Numbered from the stretch's first letter, positions 35,901 to 46,940 are shown. The stretch is DNA of 64,000 nucleotides from Chlamydomonas reinhardtii (GCF_000002595.2 NC_057004.1:5320405-5384404), one strand, 5' to 3'. Program-made: numbers and translations. The notes: a model not told the origin generated them from the letters alone.

Positions 35901-38539
35901 CGCTTGCGCCCACTCGCCCCCCACCTCCCGCCCCTTATCCCCGGCCCGCCCCTCTCCACCGTGCCCCTCCACTCACGGGCAGCTGGAAGAGCGACTCGCT
36001 GTCGGCGAAGGCCACCAGCAGCATATACGACTTGGCGGGCAGCACCTCGGGGCACAGCGCGCAGGCGCCCGTCAGCGACCCCGGCACCTCACAATACGCC
36101 ATCGCCGACGACGGCGAGCCGCCGCCGCTGCCACCGCCGCCGCCGCTCATGCCGCTGTCCGTCACCATCCACGTGAACTGCCGGCCCTGCGTCGTGGTGC
36201 GCTCGCCGCAGGCGGACGCCGAGGCGCCCAGGCGGGAGGCGCCCGCCGGGCCGCGCATCAGAGCGCGCACGTCCGCCGCGGCGGGCGTGAAGTTGGCAGC
36301 CAGGAGCGACACGCGCGGCACCAGCGCATAGAAGGCAGTCGCCCCCGCCGTCATGTTCACTGTGAACGCCAACCCGTCCGACCACAAGGACGTCACCGCC
36401 GGCCCCGTGCCGGTGTATGGCACGACCACCGGCGGCGCGTCGCCGCCCCCGCCTCCTCTGCTGAGCAACCCCGCCAGCAGGCCGATGGCCAGGATGAGCA
36501 GCAGGAGGAATGCGATGAAGAGCCACAGCGTGGTGCGCCGCTGGTAGCAGTGCGCCACGTTGGCCCACCACCTGCACGCACACACACACGCACACACACA
36601 TAAACAACACACTGTCCTTGTGCTCTTTAACACACATAAACACACACACAAACACACGCATATGACGCGCATGAGGCAGGACGCCCGTGCAGGTAGCAGT
36701 TGAGGGTCAGCAGCAGCGCGTGCCGGCACGCGCATGACAAAGCCGTGTTACTATCGTCAACGGGCCCCCCCCCACGAAATGGATTGATGGCTGTACGTAT
36801 GCTAAACGTATCCCACTCACTTGAAAAACGGCCGCGCGGGGCTGAGCACCGGCGGCACTATAAGGGACAACAGCGGCGGCCCACTCCAGCCCTTGCCGCG
36901 TGTCGGAGAAGGCTGCTGCTTTGCCGGCGATCCATAGCCCCCCGCCGCCGGCGCCTCCGACGTGTGCGTCGCGGGCCCGCCCTGCTTCCAGCGCGAGGGC
37001 GATGGTGGGCTGGGCAGCTGCTGCAGCAGCCCCTGCTGCTTGGCCGCCGCCGCCGCCATCTGCAGTTTGTGCTGCTGCTGCTCCCGCTCCATCTCCAGTC
37101 GCAGGCCGCGCAGGTCGGCGTCCCGCGCCACCAGTGCCGCCTGCAGGCCGCGTATCTCCTCCGCGTCCTGGTCCTTCAGCCGCCGGAAGAAGTCGTACTG
37201 CGAGCATGACAAGCGAGTTGCTGCGGGGTTGGAGCTACGAGTATACGAATCAGCCGTCGACTGGGTGGGCAAGCGCACCGGCAGGTCTGCCACAGTGCCC
37301 AGCATGCAAGCCCCAAGCGTGTTTGGTAAGGTGCATGGGGGGCTCCAGTCAAGACCTAACAAGGCTCAGCTATGCCGTGAGGCTCCTGCTCACCAGGTTG
37401 CTCATCTGGTCCACGATGCGTGCCTCCAGCGCCTTATCCCCCAGGCCCAACGACTGGATGATGGGCTCGACGATGATGTCCTCCTGGGGTTGTGTGGAGC
37501 CAGGGGCAGGCGAGGGAGGCGCTGAGGCGAGCGGATTCGTGGAAGCCAGGGTGCTAGGAGAGCACGCGGTGCACGGGTGCGGGCCATAGCCGTACATGCA
37601 GCCTTACGAACTCACCTCATACTGTACATCCTTTGGCACCGTGTACACCTGCGCGGCACGCAGCAAACCGTGGTAAGGCACCGCCGGCACATGGGACACT
37701 CCGCGGCAGGCGGCATGCACACAGGGTCGCAGGTCAAGCGCCACCACGAACTCCAAGCAAGCGCATCCACACGGCAGGGCAGCGCCACTGTACAAGCCCA
37801 ACCAGGCCCAACGCAACAACACCATTTCCCAGCTCGCCTTCAGGTAGTCTGGCATCTTCCCCGGTGACCTATGTGAGTTGAAGGAATCATGGAAGCGCCG
37901 GTCAACCCCCGGCTCGCTTGCACCGCCCGATGAGCTGGCGGTTTGGTTGCCGCCCCCGCCGCTGCTGCTGGCCCAGCGCCCGCCGTCAAAGCCTGTGCCT
38001 GTGCCGCCGCCGCCGCTTCCCGATGTGCCGGCGTGGCTACCGCCGAAGCTGCCGGCGTATGCGCTGCCCGCGCCGTAGCTGGCAACCCCACCAGTTCCCC
38101 CGCGCGTTATCCACTGGGCCTCGGGCTCCATGCGACGTGGCCGCGGCGGCGGGCCCGAGGGCAGCAGGTCCTCATGTGGAGGCCTACGGCTGCCGTGGTG
38201 ATGAGGGGCTAGGTGATTGCCGTGCTGTGTGTGCGGGCCTGCGTGGCTGCCGTCAGGCGGGTGAGGGTGCGGGCGGCTGGCGGGCAGGGGCGGAAGTCCG
38301 TGCATGGGCGCCTGTCCTGTCGGCGGAGTCGCGTGTTGCTGCGGCGAGGGCCATGGCGCGCCCGGCCCCGGCCGCGACACGGTATGTCGCACGGGGGTGC
38401 TCTGAGCGGAATTGCTGTCGCCGTCCAAACGGGCCCGGCCCTTAACGCGGCCGGAGTCGTTAAGGCCGTCCGCTGCTTGCGCTGAAGGCGGACGTAGCAT
38501 GTGGAAGCCCGGCGACTCATCTATGTTATTGTGTGACAT
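23030..38539 (-). CDS. giant type II membrane protein with tandem Ig/FN3-like ectodomains
   Basis: About 32 exons encode roughly 3,100 residues (estimate). Exon 1 (about 37826-38539) is Gly/Ser/Pro/His-rich. Short exons then encode YTVPKDVQYEEDIIVEPIIQ and a coiled coil (YDFFRRLKDQDAEEIRGLQ). Exon 36573-35977 has CYQRRTTLWLF followed by one membrane helix (FIAFLLLLILAIGLLAGLL). The Arg pair before the helix and no signal peptide predict an inside N-terminus. Everything after is ectodomain: beta-sandwich-like units, many opening with a Pro-Pro step (ITPPTIT, SSPPAIL, NVPPTF, RTPPLL) and a strand such as NVSLSEAGTTLLAL or LPVALSEAGNITFAIY, with many N-x-S/T sites and Cys pairs. One exon contains QRRRLLQ. 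Later units (FDDGRVRDMTADPRLEV) resemble Big/TMEM132-type Ig folds. The last exon ends VAASVVLQ at 23030. A surface adhesion, sensing or wall-contact role is inferred; I recognise no named family. Confidence 0.72.
23740..23776. repeat. short GTGTGAAGGACA tandem repeat
   Basis: Three near-identical 12-bp units lie in an intron of the giant minus-strand gene, directly beside an exon. Confidence 0.8.
26930..26961. repeat. (TG)n microsatellite in an intron
   Basis: About 30 bp of TG, (CA)n on the coding strand, in an intron of the giant minus-strand gene. Confidence 0.9.
29419..29453. repeat. (AC)n microsatellite beside a donor
   Basis: On the coding (minus) strand this is (GT)n. It starts within about ten bases of the donor of the exon ending LTSLSRTLQDAR. 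Confidence 0.9.
36571..36660. repeat. AC-rich intronic tract
   Basis: Two AC-rich stretches (36571-36602 and about 36632-36660) lie in the intron just before the transmembrane exon of the giant minus-strand gene. They are GT-rich on the coding strand. Confidence 0.85.
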
Positions 38540-40269
38540 TATTACTTGATGTTACAAGCGCCAAGCGCTCAGCGAGCACATTCCGGCTCGGAAGAAACCC
38601 GCATTTCCACTTCAGCGTTGACTTGGAACCGTCCGAGCGCTAGGTGTTCTTGTTGCCCGAATAGTAAAGCTGCAAGTGATAAAACAAGAGAAATAACAAT
38701 TGGAAATGAACGGTCGCGTGAATTGCCCAGAGTGCGAGCGCGCTAGCAACGGTGCAGCTGTGTGGGAGGTGCAGGCTGAATTGGGTTATGCGTAAGCAGT
38801 GAGAAGTCCTTTACGAAATATACTTCGAGCGCCAATTGCTTGGGCTGGGTCGGCGTGCTAGGCGAAACGACACAACATAGGCTGGATCCAGTGACGACAG
38901 CCGCGGCAAGAGCCAGGCCTGTCACCCAAGGCATGGCTCAGAAGACATTCAGTTTCACAATGCTTTACCACAGGGCTGACGTGGATTCGGCGCCCGCCAC
39001 TGGTACCGGGTTTGTGCCTGGGCTGGGCAGCTGTGAATGGCCCGCCCGCACTGTCGCCTTCCATTGACATTTGCAGGTTCTGCAGAGATTATCATACCTC
39101 CTACTACGGCATACTTGCACATGGGCTGGGCAACACTGGGCAAACAATCTGGAAGCTCGGGTTGGAAAGGCACGGAAGCTGTGGCACGCTTGTTACACTG
39201 TGAGCACAGCTCACAACGCCGCTGGTGCCGTTCTCATCGGTTCTCCGCATTCGCACAGAAGGCATGCGCCCTGTACATGCTCGTATCTACCTGGCCAAGG
39301 ACCCACACGCCCCTAGCCTGCTATATCTTCGAGCCCCATGCTGCGATGCGCCGATGCACAGTACCATCAATCAATGTGTCGACAGGCAGGTTGAGTCGCC
39401 CGTCCGGGGCCCCCCACCGCCTCTTGCAGTCTTGGACTCATTGCCCATCATTGCTTGTCGCCATGAAGGAATCCCATCGGTCAGCACTGAACGCTTGGTA
39501 AGTCACTTCTCTCAGTCTGTACGGGTCCTGTGCAGATAAATTACTGTCACCGTGTTGCATCCTAATCGTCGTTTGCACCCAGTCTGCAAGTCACATATGT
39601 TGCGGAGCGATTCAACTCCAAGCGCCAAGGCACTCGACACGCAAGCATATCACCTTGCATCCACCTTGCACAGGATGGATACATACCACCTCCACTTTTG
39701 CTTCCGACGGATATTGCACCGCCTCACTTCTTCTAACAGGACTGTTTCGCCTTTTGCAGGCGGTCCATGCACACAAAGTGGTGTGAGGGCAGGCGATGCA
39801 CGCACATGTCACGCGTACGGTACGGGCACACTATGCACTTATGGTAACGCACGGACTAGAAAGTCTCAGTACGTAACTCGGATGAATATGAGGGGCATCC
39901 CTCGGGTGGACTAAGAACCTTCCATCTGTGCATCCGCAAGAGCAAGTAAAATGTCAAACGGGTCAGCTCAGCATCAGGGCACGGCATTCATGTGGCAATC
40001 TAGGTTACCGCGCGCAGCTAGCGCTTTTGTTAAATAACTCCATCCCCGTTTATGAAGCACTAAGAGCGCTGCCGTAGCAGTGCGTTTATTATCTTAAACA
40101 CATCAGTGTGTAGTGTGCGGCAACCCCGCACACAAGTGTTCAACGGATGAAGTTTCACAACAGCCCCAGTCCCGAACGCACCCACAGCGGCCACAAACAC
40201 CACGACACACGGAACCAACGCCATCCTGCGACCTGTCATCATAGCGGGCTCACACCGCGCCGCCCGCTT
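38540..40269. other. long intergenic region: promoter of the giant gene, 3' UTR of the SPTP protein gene
   Basis: About 1.7 kb of mixed, less GC-rich sequence. Several open frames of 60-155 codons occur on the plus strand (for example 39037-39501), but they have no family resemblance or good splice partners. The first few hundred bases next to 38539 are probably the promoter of the giant minus-strand gene, and the part next to 40269 is probably the 3' UTR of the neighbour. I see nothing else recognisable. Confidence 0.5.
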
Positions 40270-43200
40270 CTACGGGGCAGCAGGCGGGGCTGCCGTACCC
40301 GCAGCCGGCGCCAGCGGCACCACGCGCTGCCGTGCGCCGCCAAACGCTCCCGCAACGCTGCCGCCGCCACCACCCATCGAGGATGAGGGCGAGTGCGAAT
40401 GCATGCTGCCGCCACCCACGGACGATGCCGGGCCCACCGACCGGGACAGTGGTGAGGGCTGTGCCATCTGCAGCGCATGCCCCTGCATCGCCAGACTCGC
40501 CAGGCTAGCCCGCGCCGCGTAATAGTTGGCGATTGCGGCGGCCGTGGCGGCCTCACCGCCGGCAGACGAGGGCGAGGCGACTGCGGCGCTGCTGTAGCCA
40601 GCCGCGCCGCGAATGCCGCGCGGTCCGCGACCGTGCACGGGCGCCACCGATGGCGCCGTGGGCGCCAGCGACGCCGGTGACATCTGCGACGGCCGCACCG
40701 CCAGCAGCAGCCCACCGTCAGGAGTGGTGCCGACTACCTGTGCGGTGGCGCCGGCGCCGCCGGCCGCCGACAGGGCGTTGATGCTCTGCATGAGCGGCGT
40801 TGCCGCGACGGCCGAGGCGGCGGCCGAGGCGCGCGTGGGCGACATGACGCCGCCAGCGGCCAGGAAGCTGCCGCCGCTGCCGCTGGTCACCACCGTGGGT
40901 GTGGCTGTGTCCATGCGCAGACGCGCGTACTGCGGCGGCAAGGCTTGCCGCGGCGGCACCGGCAGCATAGGCGAGGCCCCGCTGGCGGAGCCGTCCAGCA
41001 CGCGAGTGCCTAGGTGGATGCCCGTGGGTGCCATGGTCATGGCGGGGCTGGCGGCGCCGCCGGCGCTGCTGCCGGGGCTGGCGTGCAGCAGCCGGCGGTA
41101 GGCATCCATCAGCGCCGCCGTGTCGGCAGGACTGGCCCGGTCGGCGTCGCCTGGGGCCGTCGCCGCCGCGCCGGCCTCCTGTCGCTGTTCAGGCTGGTGT
41201 GGCCCGCCGTGGGCGGGCGTGTGGTGCATGACCGCACCGGCAGGCACGTCGCCGGCGGCAAGGCTGTAGCGGCCAATGCCGCTGCCGCCACCGCTGCTAG
41301 CTCCGCCGGAGGCGGAGGCGGCGGCGGCCTCCGCACGTGGCGTGGCCACCTGGCCCGGCGCGTGTGTCGGCAGCGAGGCGTACAGCGACGCGGCCAGGCT
41401 GGCGCGGGCGTTGGGTGACAGCGGCGGCAGGTGCGTGGGCGGCGGTGACCCCGCCGCCGGCGCCGCGCCGCCGAGCACGTAGCCGGGGCGCCAGGGCGAG
41501 GGCTCCCACATCACGGCACTGCCGCGCGCGTGCATCACGCCCGGCGCCGACAGCGTCGACAGCGACCGCGCCGCTGCGGTGCTGCTGCTCGCGGTGAGCA
41601 GCGCGCCATCGGGCCCCACCACGACCGGGCTAATGATGCTGGGGCTGGGGCTGTAGTGCCCGCCGCCGGAGACGTGGGCGGCGTTGGTGGGCGGCAGCCG
41701 GCTGTCGACTGCGGAGGCGGCGGTGCCCTCGCCTGGCATGCTGATGTGGCGCATGGAGGTCACGGGCGTGCGCTCCGACAGGCCGTTGTGCACGGACCAG
41801 CGGGTGCTGCTGCCGGGGTCGGAGCCGTAGCGGCCGCGCGAGAGGAGGCCAAAGCCCAGCAGCGCTACTGCGCCCACCAGGGCCACGGCGCCAAAGGACA
41901 CCCCGACAATCGCACCGACGGCGGCGCCGCCGCAAAGGCTGGCGAAGCTGGGGTTGCACTCTGAAGAGGAGCTGGAGTCGCTGGAGCCGGGGCCGGTCTG
42001 CGAGCCGGGTACCACAGCGCTGGTGTCAACGCCCGCCTGCGGGATGGAGATGACGCCGCCGCCGAGGCCGCTCCTGCCGGCGCCCGTGGAGTTGGTGCCG
42101 GGGGCGGCGCTGGCGATGGAAATCTGGCCGGCGCTGAGCCCCAGCACGGACGCCAGGCTGGCAGCGACCACGGCGTCGCTGACGGAGAGTGAGCTGGTGC
42201 TGCTGGTGGAGGTGCTGCCGGTGGCGCTGAGTGCCTTGGGCGCGTTGGTAATGCTGACCTTGAGCAGGGCTGAGAAAGCCGTGTCAGCGGGCGTTTGCGG
42301 CGAGGTGATGTTGCCCAGGCCGGCCGCGGACAGCGCCGCGGTGGGCGCGATGGGCGTGGTGAGGAGCGACAGCGTCAGCTGCGCCTGCTCGGTGGAGTTG
42401 CTGACCAGGAAGACTGCGGACATGTGCGCCACGGAGCAGTCGCTGGCAACGGCGTCGCTGGTGCCGGAGGCGGGCAGCGCGGGGAAGGAGGAGGAGGCGG
42501 CGGTGGCCCGGGAGGCGTTGAGGCACGACACGGCCACGCGGCTGCAGTCAGTCAGGCCCAGCTGGGCGCACAGCGCCGCCGCCATGGCGGCCTCCGTGGT
42601 GGCGTTGCAGGTCACACACGCCACCGCCGTGCTGTTGATGCTGGCAGTGGAGTTGGCCCCTGCTGTCTGGGCCAGGCGGCGCCGGCCGCTGCCGCCGCCG
42701 TTGTTGTTGTTGCTGGAGCCGCCGTGGCGCAGGCGGTAGACGGTGGAGACAAAGGCTGCGAACACGGTCACGGTCACGTTGCTGCCGCTGGACGCACCGA
42801 GGGACTGCAGCACGCTGAGGGACATGGCCTGGAGCTTGGCGGGGCTGGGGAACACGGGCGTCCAGGCGAACAGCTGGGTGGTGGAGCCGGCAGGCACGTC
42901 CACAGTGCTGCTGCTGTTGGTGGTGTTTGTGTTGGCAGCGGGGGAGGGCGATGGGGCGGGCGATGGGGAGGGCGAGGGAGAGGGCGAAGGAGAGGGAAGC
43001 GAAGGGCTGGGCGGAGACGGGGAAGGCGAGGAGGGAGTGGGGCTGGGAGTGGGGCTGGGAGTGGGGCTGGGTGTGGGGCTGGGAGTGGGGCTGGGTGTGG
43101 GGCTGGGAGTAGCCGGGGGCGGGTACGTGCCGTAGGTGCCCGTGTTGGTGCTCATGGCGGTGATGAGCTGCTGCATGATGCGCGCCTCCATCCAGTGGTC

Positions 43201-44031
43201 CACCACCTCCTCGGGGCTGCTGCTGCCACCGCTGGTGCTGGTGCTGGTGCTGGTGCTGCTGCTACTGCTGCTACTGCTGCTACTCGTGTCGTCGCGCCAG
43301 TAAGCCACATCTCCAGCCAGCTCCGCGGTGGCCGCGTCCAGCTCATCAATGGCGGCGTCAGCAGCGCTGCGGGTCTCCTGCTGATGCTGGGCATCGCTGT
43401 CGGCTGTGCTGGTGGCCGCGGCGGTGGCATGCACGGTGACGGCACCGTCGTGTGCCGCCGTGTGCTGCTGTCGCTGCAAGGCCTGAGGCTCGACGTAGCC
43501 CCACCAGCCGCCCTCCTCTTGTTGCTGCTGCTGCTCATCGCCCTGCTCGCTTGGGAGCAGGCCAAAGCCCGGCTCACCCACCGCTTGTGTCAGCCGCCGC
43601 CGGTGGCCCAGCGCCGCGGCCGTGGCGGCAGCCGCCTCTTGCCGTAGCATGTCAGTGCGGATGGCGGACACTATGGATGACTCCAGGGTGGAGGCGTCCG
43701 TCACGACTTGGGCGGCCGCGGTCCGGCGCAGGCTGGGCGCCGCCAGGAGCAGCAACAGAATGGGCAACACGATGGCGTTGCTGGCAGACGCTGCGGCGGT
43801 TGTATGGCGGCCGTGGGCCGCTGCTGATGGCGGCCGCTGGTGGTGCTGTTGCGGCTGGGGCTGCTGTGTCCGCGTCTGCTGCTGTCGGCGGCGCGGTGCG
43901 TGAGCGGCCTGCTGGGGCTGCGGCGGCTGCGTGGGGCAGCGGGCAGCCTGGCGCTGGTGGTGGGCCGCGGCCAGGGCCGGCTGGCACAAGTGATTGCCCT
44001 GGTGCTGTGTCCGGCTTTCGGCACGGTTCAT
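40270..44031 (-). CDS. intronless type I membrane protein with SPTP-rich stalk
   Basis: A single frame of 1253 codons. Residues 1-80 are Gln/His/Pro-rich. Residues about 85-100 (IVLPILLLLLAAP) are a hydrophobic segment followed by AAAQ, which fits a signal peptide with a very long n-region or a signal anchor; no Met lies between, so the true start may differ. HRRRLTQ and later RRRLAQ motifs follow. A Ser/Thr run and an SPTP repeat (43010-43115, about residues 305-340) resemble hydroxyproline-rich glycoprotein stalks. The next 350 residues have N-glycosylation sites and Cys pairs (CVTCNATTEAAMAAALCAQL, CSRVAVSC). A clear membrane helix (AIVGVSFGAVALVGAVALLG, about residues 698-722) is followed by RGRYG and a 500-residue low-complexity cytosolic tail. 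It looks like a wall-facing surface protein; function unknown. Confidence 0.75.
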   Translation of the reverse strand: MNRAESRTQHQGNHLCQPALAAAHHQRQAARCPTQPPQPQQAAHAPRRRQQQTRTQQPQPQQHHQRPPSAAAHGRHTTAAASASNAIVLPILLLLLAAPSLRRTAAAQVVTDASTLESSIVSAIRTDMLRQEAAAATAAALGHRRRLTQAVGEPGFGLLPSEQGDEQQQQQEEGGWWGYVEPQALQRQQHTAAHDGAVTVHATAAATSTADSDAQHQQETRSAADAAIDELDAATAELAGDVAYWRDDTSSSSSSSSSSTSTSTSTSGGSSSPEEVVDHWMEARIMQQLITAMSTNTGTYGTYPPPATPSPTPSPTPSPTPSPTPSPTPSPTPSSPSPSPPSPSLPSPSPSPSPSPSPAPSPSPAANTNTTNSSSTVDVPAGSTTQLFAWTPVFPSPAKLQAMSLSVLQSLGASSGSNVTVTVFAAFVSTVYRLRHGGSSNNNNGGGSGRRRLAQTAGANSTASINSTAVACVTCNATTEAAMAAALCAQLGLTDCSRVAVSCLNASRATAASSSFPALPASGTSDAVASDCSVAHMSAVFLVSNSTEQAQLTLSLLTTPIAPTAALSAAGLGNITSPQTPADTAFSALLKVSITNAPKALSATGSTSTSSTSSLSVSDAVVAASLASVLGLSAGQISIASAAPGTNSTGAGRSGLGGGVISIPQAGVDTSAVVPGSQTGPGSSDSSSSSECNPSFASLCGGAAVGAIVGVSFGAVALVGAVALLGFGLLSRGRYGSDPGSSTRWSVHNGLSERTPVTSMRHISMPGEGTAASAVDSRLPPTNAAHVSGGGHYSPSPSIISPVVVGPDGALLTASSSTAAARSLSTLSAPGVMHARGSAVMWEPSPWRPGYVLGGAAPAAGSPPPTHLPPLSPNARASLAASLYASLPTHAPGQVATPRAEAAAASASGGASSGGGSGIGRYSLAAGDVPAGAVMHHTPAHGGPHQPEQRQEAGAAATAPGDADRASPADTAALMDAYRRLLHASPGSSAGGAASPAMTMAPTGIHLGTRVLDGSASGASPMLPVPPRQALPPQYARLRMDTATPTVVTSGSGGSFLAAGGVMSPTRASAAASAVAATPLMQSINALSAAGGAGATAQVVGTTPDGGLLLAVRPSQMSPASLAPTAPSVAPVHGRGPRGIRGAAGYSSAAVASPSSAGGEAATAAAIANYYAARASLASLAMQGHALQMAQPSPLSRSVGPASSVGGGSMHSHSPSSSMGGGGGSVAGAFGGARQRVVPLAPAAGTAAPPAAP
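43010..43115 (-). repeat. coding 12-bp tandem repeat encoding SPTP
   Basis: Seven or more copies of a unit of the form GGGAGTGGGGCT (plus strand), read on the minus strand as Pro-Ser-Pro-Thr repeats. This is a typical scaffold for hydroxyproline-linked glycans. Confidence 0.9.
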
Positions 44032-45217
44032 GCCTGCGGACCAGTGAATGACGCGGGTTCACGTCTATGTTTGATGGCAGCGGCGGAACCTTAACGCCGC
44101 GCGCGGCCCGGAACCCACTTGCCAGCAGCGCATGCAGGGCTGTGCATGTGCCTGACATTGTTTCGCACCTGTATTAGATATGCGACCGCGTCCCATGTTC
44201 GCGTGCGAGCGTCGGTAGTGCGGGCCGTCAGGGTGCGGCGTCACAAGTCTGTGCGGAAATCGAATGCCAAAGGGCACGGAGAGCCGTTTGGGTCAGGTGT
44301 CGCACGACTGGGTATGAATGTGCAAAGGGACGCGTGCTTCTATGAATGACATGCTCTCGGGAAGCTATGGCTTGCAGTGCCCAGTCATCTCCCCACATGC
44401 GATGTGTGCAGCTCCTCCGCAACAGGCAGCGGACACAGCCGAAAGCCAGGCTAATGTGTAGGCGAGTATATTACATATGCGTAAGACAGCAAGGCGCCAC
44501 AAAATAACACACCGCGGCGGCAACGGGCGTCTTCCGGCGAGCGACCGCGCTGGCGTTGGCGCTTGCGCCGTTGCGCCAAGGGTTGCCTTCGAGCACCGAC
44601 CCGCCCCAGAACCCGAGCGAGACTCACCTGTTGAGCTTGGCATACGAGGCTGTTACTCGGCGGGCGCCTGGGAGAAGTCGCAGAGTCACGATGGCTTTTC
44701 GGCTTGCGAGCGGGGTCCGCGCAAGGATGCCGTGACCTTCTGGGATCTTATAATGTATGTTAAGATGCTACTCGGTGTGTCAAAGCTTGATGGGTGAGGC
44801 TAAAATGTGGAGGGGCAAGCAAGAGCTGATGGTCTTCAGCAGAGTTAGCTTCAATGAATAGAATGTATTAGCAGTTAGCTCTGTTATTGATTGTGGCTTG
44901 GAACCCGGCTTCCCAAATGGCGACCACCAATCGGCCGTCGTACTTGTACGTGGTCGCGTCAGGTCGCTGTTGCGTAAAGTTCAGCCAACTGCATTTTACA
45001 GCACCGATACATGCCGTGGACGCCAATCTTTGCACACCTGGCTCAGATGAGGATGCCGAACGACCTGCACTCGGCATCCCAGTCCTGTCAGGGACCAAGT
45101 CCACCGGGATGACGCTCCTGCTGCAGCCCTCCGCCGGCCAGTCTCAAGCTCCAAGGCTCCTCCACCCACGCCTAAAGGCCCCTACACGCAATGCCACAAC
45201 CACCCTGCCGCTGTCCC
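44032..45217. other. intergenic: promoter of the SPTP protein gene and 3' UTR of PSMG1
   Basis: No supported gene. A 78-codon minus-strand frame (44868-45104) ends VVAIWEAGFQATINNRANC but has no start or splice context and overlaps the expected PSMG1 3' UTR. A minus-strand TGTAA lies at 44996-45000. Confidence 0.5.
44996..45000 (-). terminator. TGTAA poly(A) signal candidate for PSMG1
   Basis: TTACA on the plus strand (TGTAA on the coding strand), about 218 bases beyond the stop at 45218. Confidence 0.45.
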
Positions 45218-46940
45218 TTAAACGTATACGTCGCACGGCCCCGGCCCCAACCCCAGCGTGGCCCTCGCCGCCACCACGGCACTGCCGCCTGCCAGCGCCT
45301 CCGCCGCGTGGCCCACGGCCCGCGCCCTCAGCACCGCCGCCAGCGCCGCCGCCATTGCCTCCACCAGCGCCGCCCGTCCCTCCAGCACCATCTCCACAGC
45401 CACCAGCAGCTCCGCCGACTGGTCCCGGACCTGCGCAAGGTTGGTTGACGACGTAACGTACAGTGTCACTTTTACTTACGGTAGTACCAAGCAGTGTACT
45501 CCTTCAATTTCCACTCGCGCTCAACAAGCCTGATGCTCAGTCGCGGAGTCTGCGAGGTCTTTCTTGTCACAGCAACGGCAGATTGCTCCTTCCCAGCCCG
45601 CTACCATGTGACCCACCCCACCTGGCAGTGCGACAGCAGCGCCGCCGGCAGCCCGCCCACCACCGTGCCGGTGGGCAGCAGCGGCGCCGCTGGCCGCCCA
45701 ACTGCTGCTGCTGCTGCTGCTGCCGCTCGTGTGCGCAACAGGAACAGCAGCTCCTCCTGGCTGGCGTCACCTGGTGGGCGACGGGGCGTGCAGAAGGTTG
45801 GGTGGGGCGTGCAGGAGTTGTGATAGGTCATAGGTATTGTGGCGGGTGGGCGTGATGGGGATTGAGGTGTGGAGTCCGAGGCATGCGTCGAGACCCCCAG
45901 AGCTCCGCCACACTGCCTCTGCAGAAGCGTGACCCCACACAAAGAACATACTGTACTATCGTCCTCGCTCTGCCCAGTTCGTCCGCTCGCATCGCCTCCC
46001 GCCCCTTGCCGCAACGCACCTTGCCCCCGAAACTGCTCTGCCGGTATGGCGCCAAGCACCAGCACGTGCGCCGCCGCCACCTGCCCCAGCAGCGCCCGCG
46101 ACCACGCCACCGCCCGCTCCCGCGCCACCTCGTACTGACACGCCACCAGCAGCACCCTGCTGCTGCCGCTGCTGCTGCCGAGTGCGTAGATGGCGCACAC
46201 GCGGTCGGAGGGCAGCGGCTCCGCCCCCAGGGAGATACCAGCCAGGCTCACGCCGGGGGCAAGCACCGAGCCAATGAGCTATGCGGGGGCAGGCAGGAAG
46301 GAATAGGGCATGCCGGGCGAGTTCTTGTGCGCATTGCAAGGAGTGGAAGACGGCAAGGGCGATGCGGTATACACGTGAAGACAGTATCGGTTTAGGCCTG
46401 TTTGGCCATGCCAGCAGGCGTGCTTGCTACGGGCGGCGGCAGCCCACCTGCTTGCCGGGTATCCCGTGGACCAGTGCACACGAGGTTGGGCAGGTGGCAA
46501 TGACCTGCACGGCAACGCCAGTTAGGGGCTCAGGAACCAAACTGCGGTAAAAGAATGCCCAACGCATGCGTAGCAGAATCCATACGTACGTATGGCCCTC
46601 CCCTGCACGTGAGCTCACCCGTGCCCACTCGTTCTCCTGAGTCTTACCAGCACGTCACATGCAAGGCCCTCCGGGAACAGCTCCCGCACACGGGACTTGT
46701 TCCACTGGGTGAGCAGGAAGAGTTTGAGGGGCGGTTGTCAGAGCAAATCAAACAGCATGGACGGTATGTCCTCGAGAGCTGCAGACAGCCGCTGGGGGTG
46801 GGCCCTCTACCCTTAGGCACCCCCTCGCTCTCCGCGCTCACCACGCAGACAGCCGGTCGCAAATTCCCCGACGCAGACGGGGCTGCTGCCTCTTCCTCCT
46901 CTTGCAAAACCGCCCGGCTGGGCGTGAACACTGCGAGCAT
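45218..46940 (-). CDS. PSMG1: proteasome assembly chaperone 1 (PAC1) homologue
   Basis: Six exons (46842-46940, 46648-46704, 46448-46504, 46020-46278, 45622-45770, 45218-45430) join in phase to 277 residues, close to the roughly 288 of the human protein. PSMG1 pairs with PSMG2 to guide assembly of the 20S proteasome alpha ring in the cytosol. The order of motifs fits: acidic N-terminus (QEEEEAAAPS), WNKSRVRELFPEGLACDVL, strand LVIATCPTSC-like, a core with VCAIYALGSS and LLVACQYEVA, then the signature GGLPAALLSHCQ followed by a hydrophobic strand and helix (human: DLPAAVLSYCQ). Ala runs replace some loops. The start is the first Met and gives phase-0 exon 1. The call comes from recalled family motifs, not a search; the last third is the strongest part. 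Confidence 0.78.

Noticed and set aside
39037-39501. Plus-strand frame of 154 codons between the two membrane-protein genes
   Set aside because: No family resemblance, composition typical of noncoding DNA here, and competing overlapping frames of similar length.
44868-45104. Minus-strand frame ending VVAIWEAGFQATINNRANC
   Set aside because: It looked protein-like for a short stretch but lies downstream of the PSMG1 stop and has no acceptor or start context that I can defend.
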